The position numbers and the translations under genes were made by a program. The notes under the pieces were generated by a model. That model had not been told where the DNA came from, ran no database searches, and worked only from the letters and a program-made list of their open reading frames with translations. Shown piece by piece: positions 55,034-64,000 of a stretch of DNA of 64,000 bases (its first letter is position 1; every line of letters begins with the position of its first letter). The stretch is from JABFXC01 sp045804265 (GTDB lineage Bacteria > Gemmatimonadota > Gemmatimonadetes > Gemmatimonadales > Gemmatimonadaceae): contig JBJMNK010000090.1 of assembly GCA_045804265.1 (NCBI GenBank), positions 4,919 to 68,918 on the forward strand. The letters run 5' to 3'.

Positions 55034-57775
55034 TCACGCCGGGCGGGACGCGACGGCCCGCCGCTTCGACGGCGCGGGTGCGCTCAGCGCCTCGGCCACG
55101 ATTCGCGCCTGCTCCGCCTTGTGCGCCGACTCGAAGCCTTCGGCTGGACTGGCTCGCTCCGGCCGCCCGACGTACCGCATCTCCTGGATGTTGCCGACGA
55201 GCGCACGCAGCCGCGGTGCGACGTACGTCCACGCGCCCATGTTCTTCGGCTCCTCCTGCGCCCAGACCACGTCCTCGACCGCGGGATAGAGATCGACGAC
55301 GCGTCCGATCTCGTCGTGCGGCCAGGGATACAGCTCGTCGACGCGGATCAGCGCGACCGCGTTGTCCTTTCTCGCCGCGGCGAGATCGTAGTACATCTTC
55401 GCCGTGCAGAAGACGAGGCGGCGCACCTGCTCGCGCTGCTGCGCCGCGCGCGCGTCGTCGATCACCGGGCGGAAGCTGCCGCTCGCGAGGTCGTCGGCCT
55501 TCGCGGCTGCTTCCGGCATGCGCAGCAGCGACTTGGGCTGCATCAGCACGAGCGGCCGCCGCGGCGACAGCCGTGCCTGACGGCGGAGGATGTGGAAGTA
55601 CTGCGCCGGCGTCGAAGGATACGCGACGATCATGTTGCCCTCGGCGCACGCCTGCAGGAAGCGCTCGAGCCGCGCGCTCGAGTGTTCCGGTCCGCCGCCC
55701 TCATAGCCGTGCGGCAGCAGCAGGACGAGTCCCGAATCCTGTCCCCACTTCGCCCGATCGGCGAACACGAACTGGTCCATGATCGGCTGCGCGACGTTCA
55801 CGAAGTCGCCGTATTGCGCTTCCCACAGCACGAGCGTGTCGCGCGCCGCGGTGCTGAAGCCGTACTCGAACCCCATCACTGCCGTTTCGGCGAGCGGGCT
55901 GTTGTAGACCTCGAACGTTCCCTTCGCCTCGGGAAGATGCTGCAGCGGGGTGAACGTCTTTCCCGTTTCCATGTCGTGCAGCACGCTCTGCCGGTGCGAG
56001 AACGTGCCGCGCTCCGCATCCTGGCCGGTGATCCGCACCGAGGTGCCGTCGACGAGGAGCGACGCGAAGGCGAGCGCTTCGGCATGCCCCCAGTCGATCG
56101 CCGGCGCTCCGCCTAACGCTTCGCGGCGCCGGGCCAGCGTCTTCGCCACGTTGCGGTGCGGCTGGATCTCCGCCGGCCAGGCGAGCAGCGCCTCGTTGAG
56201 CGCGGTCAATCGCGCGAGCGGGACCGTGGTCGCGCCCTGTACGTCCGGGGCGGCGGCGCCCTTCCCCGGATCCCCTTCCGGCTTCGAGCCGCCGGCGCGC
56301 ATGTCGTCGAGGATCTTGCCGAGCTTCGCCGCGAACTCCTTGTCGATCCGCTCGACGTCGGCGTCGCTGACGACGCCCTCCCGCACGAGTCGCTGTCCCC
56401 ACACCTGGCGCGGCGTCGGATGCGCCTTCACGAGCTTGTAGAGCTCGGGCTGCGTGAACGAGGGCTCGTCGGTCTCGTTGTGGCCGTGCCGCCGGTAGCC
56501 GACGAGATCGATGAGGATGTCCTTGGCGAACCGCTCGCGATAGGCGATGCACATCGCCACCGCGGCGACACAGGCCTCGACGTCGTCGCCGTTGACGTGC
56601 AGCACCGGGATCTCGAAGCCCTTGGCGAGGTCGCTCGCGTAATGCGTCGAGCGCGCGTCGATCGGATCGGTGGTGAAGCCGACCTGGTTGTTCGTGATCA
56701 CGTGCAGCGTCCCGCCAACCGTGTAGCCGCGCAGCCGCGACATGTTCAGCGACTCGGCGACGACACCCTCGCCGGCGAATGCGGAGTCGCCGTGCACGAG
56801 CACGGGAAGCACCGCGGCCGCGCGCTGCGCTGCCGGCATCGCACGCGACGCCGCTCGTGCGACGCCGCCGACCACCGGGTTCACCACTTCGAGGTGACTG
56901 GGGTTCGGGACGAGCGACACTTCGATCTCTACGCCGTCCACGTTCCGCTTGCCGCGATATCCCATGTGGTACTTCACGTCGCCCGTCTCGCTCTCCGGCT
57001 GCGAGCCGACGCGCCGTCCCTCGAACTCGGTGAACAGCGCCGTGTACGGCTTGCCCATTACGTGCGTCAGCACGTTGAGCCGTCCGCGATGCGCCATCCC
57101 GATGATGATCTTCCGCGCGCCGCGTCGCGCCGCCGCATCGATCGCCGTGTCGAGCATCGGCACCAGTGCATCGGTGCCCTCGATCGAGAAGCGCTTCTTT
57201 CCCTGGAAGGCGAAGCCAAGGAAGCGCTCGAAGCCATCGACTTCGGTCAGGCGTGCCAGCAGCTGCTTCTTCGCTTCGACAGCGAGGGGCTTCGTGAATT
57301 CGCGCGTCTCGATCGCGGAGCGCAGCCATTCACGCTCTTCGTCGGAGGCGAGATGTTCGAGCTCGTAGCCGATCGACCCGGAGTACTCCTCGCGCAACGA
57401 GCGCACGACGTCGGCCGCGGTCGCCGAGCCGTCGAAGCCTAACGCTGAACCGGGAACCCTCGCGAGGTCGGCGTCGGTGATGCCGTGGTACTCGGGTGTC
57501 AGCTCGGCCGCGCCTGGCGGCGCGCTGCCGAGTGGATCGACCTGCACGGCGAGGTGTCCGTACTGGCGGATCGAGGCCACCAGTGAAGCGGCGCCCGCGA
57601 CGGCACGCATCGTCGCAACATCGCCACCGGCGGCGGATCCGCCGCCGAGCTGCTCGGCGAGACGGAAGAACTGGCGCCACGACTCGTCGACTGACGACGG
57701 ATCGCGGCGAAAGGCTTCGAGCTGTTCAGCGACGTAGCCGTCGTTGAAGACGCTCGTTATCGCGGATGTACCCAT
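55034..57775 (-). CDS. sucA: 2-oxoglutarate dehydrogenase E1 component
   Basis: A 913-residue thiamine-diphosphate enzyme of the TCA cycle. The N-terminal helix YVAEQLEAFRRDPSSVDESW is the E2-binding type segment; TPP-binding motifs GDSAFAGEGVVAESLNMS, ITNNQVGFTT and HGYEGGGPEHSSARLERFL are intact, as is the C-terminal VVWAQEEPKNMGAW. No extra acyltransferase domain, so it is the classical SucA rather than the Kgd fusion. No E2 (sucB) or E3 gene lies next to it in the window. Monocistronic in appearance. Confidence 0.96.
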   Translation of the reverse strand: MGTSAITSVFNDGYVAEQLEAFRRDPSSVDESWRQFFRLAEQLGGGSAAGGDVATMRAVAGAASLVASIRQYGHLAVQVDPLGSAPPGAAELTPEYHGITDADLARVPGSALGFDGSATAADVVRSLREEYSGSIGYELEHLASDEEREWLRSAIETREFTKPLAVEAKKQLLARLTEVDGFERFLGFAFQGKKRFSIEGTDALVPMLDTAIDAAARRGARKIIIGMAHRGRLNVLTHVMGKPYTALFTEFEGRRVGSQPESETGDVKYHMGYRGKRNVDGVEIEVSLVPNPSHLEVVNPVVGGVARAASRAMPAAQRAAAVLPVLVHGDSAFAGEGVVAESLNMSRLRGYTVGGTLHVITNNQVGFTTDPIDARSTHYASDLAKGFEIPVLHVNGDDVEACVAAVAMCIAYRERFAKDILIDLVGYRRHGHNETDEPSFTQPELYKLVKAHPTPRQVWGQRLVREGVVSDADVERIDKEFAAKLGKILDDMRAGGSKPEGDPGKGAAAPDVQGATTVPLARLTALNEALLAWPAEIQPHRNVAKTLARRREALGGAPAIDWGHAEALAFASLLVDGTSVRITGQDAERGTFSHRQSVLHDMETGKTFTPLQHLPEAKGTFEVYNSPLAETAVMGFEYGFSTAARDTLVLWEAQYGDFVNVAQPIMDQFVFADRAKWGQDSGLVLLLPHGYEGGGPEHSSARLERFLQACAEGNMIVAYPSTPAQYFHILRRQARLSPRRPLVLMQPKSLLRMPEAAAKADDLASGSFRPVIDDARAAQQREQVRRLVFCTAKMYYDLAAARKDNAVALIRVDELYPWPHDEIGRVVDLYPAVEDVVWAQEEPKNMGAWTYVAPRLRALVGNIQEMRYVGRPERASPAEGFESAHKAEQARIVAEALSAPAPSKRRAVASRPA

Positions 57776-57834
57776 GTCTGAAATCTAATCCCCGCTCCCG
57801 GTGCCCGACGAGGGGCGATCTGCGGGAACGCGCG

Positions 57835-58257
57835 TTACCGTGTCGCTTGCGACCGCGAGATGGGCTGCCAGCGCAGGGCGTCGTGCGGGGCGCGCACGGT
57901 CGAGCGCTCGGTGGCCGCGCGCAGCACGCGAACGACGCCGGAGGCACCGAGCTCGGGAAGGTAGAGGCAGCCGGCGATCCCGTTCACGTCGAGCGCGTTC
58001 GACTCGCCGGGGCGGCGCGTTAGGCTTACCGCGATCACCGGACGGTGCCCGAGCACTTCGTCGTTTTCCCACGGGCGCAGCGAGACCATTGCGAGGAGAT
58101 CGTAGTCCGCCGCGACGACATCGGGCCGGCAGTCAGCGGCGACCTCGCGCGCTTCGTCGATGCCGACCGCGCAGCGCGTCGCTGCGCCTGCCTCGGCGAG
58201 CACGCGGGCGAGATGTTGCGCGAGATAGAGGTGCCTGGCGACGCAGAGAACGACCAT
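57835..58257 (-). CDS. Pseudo-receiver-like protein
   Basis: A 140-residue protein that resembles a response-regulator fold (VVLCVARHLYLAQHLARVLAEAGA; DVVAADYDLLAMV; RPVIAVSLTRRPGE) but has no Asp-Asp pocket at the start and the usual phospho-acceptor region is altered. Possibly an unphosphorylated signalling partner. The stop is 59 bp from the sucA start and its start is 140 bp from the end of the kinase gene; that gap shows nothing clear. Confidence 0.55.
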   Translation of the reverse strand: MVVLCVARHLYLAQHLARVLAEAGAATRCAVGIDEAREVAADCRPDVVAADYDLLAMVSLRPWENDEVLGHRPVIAVSLTRRPGESNALDVNGIAGCLYLPELGASGVVRVLRAATERSTVRAPHDALRWQPISRSQATR

Positions 58258-58397
58258 GAGGCAATGTCGCTGGGGGGGGAAACGGCCGACATTCGCAATG
58301 TAGCACGACAGGCAGCGGCCGCAACGCGACCGGCGTCACGCTGATGTACCCTTTCGACGACCGAAGTTCCGCGACGGTTGTGGCCGCCGCAATCCGT

Positions 58398-60113
58398 TCA
58401 GGCGACTGGCACGGGCTGGCTCGAGCGCGGGGCCTGATCGTCGGTCGGGCTGTGGGCGTCGGCCCCGACGGGAAGCAGCAGCTGAAACCGGCTCCCCTCG
58501 CCCGGCTTCGAGTGGACGAGCAGCTCGCCGTGCAGCAGCTCGGCGAGTCGCTTCGAGATCGGGAGACCGAGCCCGGTCCCCTCCTGCTGCTGCGCGCTCT
58601 TTCCGATCTGCACGAACTCGTCGAAGATCCGCTCGAGATCTTCGGCGCCGATCCCGATCCCCTGGTCGATCACCTCGACCTCGAAGCGCTGGTCGTCATG
58701 GAGGCGCGACCGGACGACGATCGGTTTTCCTTCGCCGAACTTGATCGCATTCGAGAGAAGGTTGAGCAGGATCTGGCGCACGCGCCGCGGATCGGTGGTG
58801 ATCGTCCGAGGGCCGCCGTCGTGCTCGAGCGCGAGCGTGCTCCCGCGCTCATCGGCGAGCGGACGCACGGTCACGAACAGGTCCTCGATCAGGTCGGGGA
58901 ACGTCGCCGGCTGCATCTTCAGGTCGATCTTCCCGGCCTCGATCTTCGAGAGATCGAGCACGTCGTTCACCAGCTCGAGCAGGTGCTTCGCCGCGCGGTG
59001 AGTGCGCTGGATCCCCTCGCTCTGCTTCTCGGTGAGCGGCCCGTAGATGTTCTCGAGCAGCAGCGTGCTGTAGCCGAGGATCGCGTTGATCGGCGTGCGC
59101 AGCTCGTGCGACATCGACGCGTAGAAGCGGCTGCGCGCGGTCATCGCCGCTTCGATCTCCCCCTGTCGCCGCTGAAGCTCCTCGTTCGCCGCACGCAGGT
59201 CGGCCGAGGTGCGCGCGAGTGATTCGGCATTCTCCTTCAATGAGTTCTCGGCGCGCACACGCTCGGTGATGTCGCGCGCGATCATCGTGTAGAGCGTGAC
59301 CTGTCCTTCGTCGAGGCGCGAGACCGACGCCTCGAGCGGGAACTCCTCGTTGGCACCGCCGCGCACCGCGACCAGGCTCATTACGTGACGCCCGATCGGC
59401 TTCTCGGTTGCGCACGTGTCGTCGGACTCGTGCGGGGTCGCGCCGAGGAGCATCGCGATCTGCTTCGCGCGCTGCCGCTCGGGAAAGATGCGGCCGATCG
59501 AGGTGCCGACCGCTTCGCGCGCGGTGATGCAGAACGTCCGCTCGGCCGCTTCGTTGAACAGCGTGATGCGCTGCCGCTCGTCGAACATCACGATCGCGTC
59601 CATCGCGCCATCGACGACCTCGGCGAGTCGCGCCTGTGTCTCGCGCAGCTCGGCGCGGTGTCGCAGCTCGAGCTCGCGTCGCTCGCTCTCACGAAGCAGG
59701 TCGTCCTGGACCTTGATCTGCTCCTGCTTGCGATAAAGGTCCACGAACACCGAGACCTTCGAGCGCAGGATGTCCGGCTGGAACGGCTTGAACATGTAGT
59801 CCACCGCTCCGACCGAGTATCCCTCGAAGACGTACGCCTCCTCCTTGCTGATCGCGGTGAGGAAGATGATCGGGATGTGGCGCGACCGTTCGCGCGCCTT
59901 GATCAGGCGCGCGGTATCGAAGCCGTTGAGTCCCGGCATCTGGACGTCGAGCAGGATCGCGGCGAAGTCGCGCGTGAGCAGGTGCTTCAGCGCCTCCTCA
60001 CCCGAACCGGCGCGGACGAGGTTCTGTCCGAGCGGCTCGAGGATCGCCTCGAGCGCGAGCAGGTTTTCGGGGCGATCGTCGACCAGCAGGATGTTGACGC
60101 GGTCGTCGCTCAC
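58398..60113 (-). CDS. Hybrid regulator-kinase (REC-PAS-HisKA-HATPase)
   Basis: A 571-residue cytoplasmic protein: N-terminal receiver with Asp56 in LLDVQMPGLNG and FKPF, PAS domain (about 160-285), coiled coil, HisKA with His336 in ASMSHELRTPINA, HATPase (LLNLLSNAIKFGEG, GTGLGLPISKRLAE). A receiver before the kinase suggests it is itself switched by phosphate from the upstream kinase. GTG overlaps the cheB stop (GTGA). Last gene of the chemosensory-like operon. Confidence 0.92.
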   Translation of the reverse strand: MSDDRVNILLVDDRPENLLALEAILEPLGQNLVRAGSGEEALKHLLTRDFAAILLDVQMPGLNGFDTARLIKARERSRHIPIIFLTAISKEEAYVFEGYSVGAVDYMFKPFQPDILRSKVSVFVDLYRKQEQIKVQDDLLRESERRELELRHRAELRETQARLAEVVDGAMDAIVMFDERQRITLFNEAAERTFCITAREAVGTSIGRIFPERQRAKQIAMLLGATPHESDDTCATEKPIGRHVMSLVAVRGGANEEFPLEASVSRLDEGQVTLYTMIARDITERVRAENSLKENAESLARTSADLRAANEELQRRQGEIEAAMTARSRFYASMSHELRTPINAILGYSTLLLENIYGPLTEKQSEGIQRTHRAAKHLLELVNDVLDLSKIEAGKIDLKMQPATFPDLIEDLFVTVRPLADERGSTLALEHDGGPRTITTDPRRVRQILLNLLSNAIKFGEGKPIVVRSRLHDDQRFEVEVIDQGIGIGAEDLERIFDEFVQIGKSAQQQEGTGLGLPISKRLAELLHGELLVHSKPGEGSRFQLLLPVGADAHSPTDDQAPRSSQPVPVA

Positions 60114-60745
60114 GAGGTCCCCTTGAGCGAGCCGTCATCCTCGCGCGTGGAGACGGCGCGCGGAATCCCGCGTGCTTTGCGCGAGCGGGCGACGAGCTTG
60201 GTGATCAGCTCGCCGATCTCCTCGACCTTCGCGACGCGGGCGTCGGGGACGAGCTTGAGCGCAGCGTTAGGCATGATCGGGCTTTCGGCGGTCGCCGGAT
60301 CCTGCACGATCGCCGCCCCGCCACGGTCGGCGATGCGACGCAGCCCGCGTGCGCCATCGTCGTTCGCGCCGGTCATCACCACCCCGATCGTCCGCGATCC
60401 ATACACGTCAGCCGCGGACTCGAAGGTGACGTCGATTGACGGCCGGCTGAAGCGTACCGGCTCCTCCGTGCTGAGCTGCAACTGTCCCACCTCGACGAGG
60501 ACGTGATACTCGGCCGGCGCGACGTACACGCCGCCCGGGGCGAGCGCCGTCTTGTCCTCGACCTCGTTCACCTCGAGCGGGGTGTGGTCCTGGAGGAGAG
60601 ACACGAGCAGGTGATCCGAGTCGCGATGCCGGTGCTGGACGACGACGACGGGCAGGTCGAAGTTCGCCGGCAGTCCGCCAAGGACCCGACGCAACGCGTG
60701 GAGCCCGCCCCACGACGTCCCGATCACCACCAGCTCGTAGGCCAC
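60110..60745 (-). CDS. CheB-type methylesterase (catalytic domain only)
   Basis: A 211-residue protein with only the CheB esterase domain, no receiver. Catalytic triad residues are visible: Ser11 (GTSWGG), His38 (VVQHRHRD) and Asp in TGANDDGARG (about 129-130). It would remove methyl groups from glutamates, normally on chemoreceptors. GTG start, 11 bp after cheR. No chemoreceptor, CheA or CheW gene is visible in the window. Confidence 0.9.
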   Translation of the reverse strand: MAYELVVIGTSWGGLHALRRVLGGLPANFDLPVVVVQHRHRDSDHLLVSLLQDHTPLEVNEVEDKTALAPGGVYVAPAEYHVLVEVGQLQLSTEEPVRFSRPSIDVTFESAADVYGSRTIGVVMTGANDDGARGLRRIADRGGAAIVQDPATAESPIMPNAALKLVPDARVAKVEEIGELITKLVARSRKARGIPRAVSTREDDGSLKGTS

Positions 60746-60756
60746 ATTGCGTCAGG

Positions 60757-61605
60757 TCAGCGCACCTTGCGATAGATCTTTTCCGAGGAAATCTGCTCGT
60801 AGCAGTCTTCGTACTGCGAGAACTTGAGCGATTCCTTCCCGCCCAGTCCGAGGATACCGAAGTTAACCAGCGAGTCGTAGAACAAGCGGTGCACCTTCGC
60901 CTGCAGTGAACGGTCGAAGTAGATGAGGACGTTGCGGCAGAGAATGACGTTGAACTCGCTGAACGACCGGTCGGTGACGAGGTTGTGCTGCGAGAAGACG
61001 ACGTGCTCGGTGAGCGACGGGTTGAACAGCGCGCCGTCGTACTTCGCGACGTAGTACTCCGAGAAGGCGCGCTTCCCACCCGCCTTGATGTAGTTCTCGG
61101 TGTACTCCTGCATCCGCTCGAGCGGAAAGATCCCCGCTCTTGCCTGTTGCAGCACCACTTCGTTGATGTCGGTCGCATACAGCCGCGACTTGCCGAGCAG
61201 CCCCTCCTCCTCGAGGAGGATCGCCATCGAGTAGACCTCTTCGCCCGTCGAACATCCCGCGTGCCAGACGCGGATGAACGGGTACGTCCGCAGCAGCGGG
61301 ACGACCTGTTCGCGGAACGCCCGGTAGAAGCCGGGGTCCCGGTACATCGCCGTGACGTTGATCGACAGGTCGAGCAGCAGTCGCTCCATGACCTGCGGGT
61401 CGTGGAGCACCCGCTCCTGGAGCGACGTGACGTTAGGCAGCTCCTCGGCGTTGATCCGCTTCCAGATACGACGCCGGATCGACGAGAACGCGTACGACCG
61501 GAAATCGAAGCCGTAATGACGGAAGATCGCCTCGAGGAGCAGCTCGATCTCGAGCTGCTCCAGCTCCGTGTCGTAGGCCAGCGGCGGCTGCGCGACCTTG
61601 CTCAT
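60757..61605 (-). CDS. CheR-type protein glutamate methyltransferase
   Basis: A 282-residue SAM-dependent methyltransferase. N-terminal all-helical domain (FRSYAFSSIRRRIWKRI), then the SAM motif WHAGCSTGEEVYSMA and FNVILCRNVLIYFD, as in CheR. Stop of the upstream kinase at 61610 is 4 bp away, so the genes are co-transcribed. Pairs with the CheB-type esterase. Confidence 0.94.
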   Translation of the reverse strand: MSKVAQPPLAYDTELEQLEIELLLEAIFRHYGFDFRSYAFSSIRRRIWKRINAEELPNVTSLQERVLHDPQVMERLLLDLSINVTAMYRDPGFYRAFREQVVPLLRTYPFIRVWHAGCSTGEEVYSMAILLEEEGLLGKSRLYATDINEVVLQQARAGIFPLERMQEYTENYIKAGGKRAFSEYYVAKYDGALFNPSLTEHVVFSQHNLVTDRSFSEFNVILCRNVLIYFDRSLQAKVHRLFYDSLVNFGILGLGGKESLKFSQYEDCYEQISSEKIYRKVR

Positions 61606-61609
61606 GGAA

Positions 61610-64000
<2,391 letters not shown>

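Overview
The window is 64 kb of GC-rich (about two thirds G+C), gene-dense bacterial chromosome from a didermal (two-membrane) bacterium. Outer-membrane assembly genes (tamA/tamB-like), many lipoproteins, a paired DUF1800/DUF1501 export module, frequent GTG/TTG starts, numerous hybrid histidine kinases and AraC-type regulators with receiver-like N-termini are most consistent with the phylum Gemmatimonadota. That assignment is an inference from gene content, not from a marker gene. I found no rRNA, tRNA, CRISPR array, insertion sequence or prophage.

Layout. 1-8.6 kb: partial lipoprotein, DUF1800/DUF1501 pair, class A penicillin-binding protein, polysaccharide deacetylase, TPR protein. 8.6-11.8 kb: a 45-residue lipoprotein facing an AraC-like regulator, single-domain receiver, AhpD-like protein, TPR protein, and a histidine-kinase fragment with no ATPase. 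12.3-21 kb: Rho with a very long disordered N-terminus, then the tamA-tamB pair. 21-29 kb: M20 dipeptidase, fluoride channel, topoisomerase IB, DUF255 protein, acyl-CoA dehydrogenase. 29-32.3 kb: LmbE-like deacetylase, then a sigma factor translationally coupled to a LexA-type self-cleaving peptidase. 32.3-41.4 kb: NAD de novo operon (nadB, lipoprotein, nadA, nadC) divergent from a nucleoside-type BMP ABC transporter. 41.4-47.2 kb: MFS exporter and a kinase / ANTAR response regulator / kinase cluster. 47.4-49.4 kb: an ECF sigma factor carrying a SnoaL domain (frameshifted here) with a SnoaL gene and a membrane-protein gene, all three behind the same candidate promoter. 49.6-57.8 kb: Tat-exported asparaginase-family protein, Fe3+/thiamine-type ABC transporter, 2-oxoglutarate dehydrogenase E1. 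57.8-64 kb: a CheB/CheR module embedded between two hybrid kinases.

The most unusual signals are: (1) the octamer CGTTAGGC, counted by eye 55 times on the two strands where about 2-3 are expected from base composition, inside genes, between genes and as stop codons; (2) the coupled sigma factor plus LexA-like peptidase, whose Ala-Gly, Ser and Lys have exactly the spacing of E. coli LexA although no DNA-binding domain is recognisable; (3) the SnoaL-type ECF regulon with three copies of GTCACA-N17-GTCAT; and (4) two related large palindromic, MITE-like intergenic elements near 24.6-24.9 kb and 50.9-51.0 kb.
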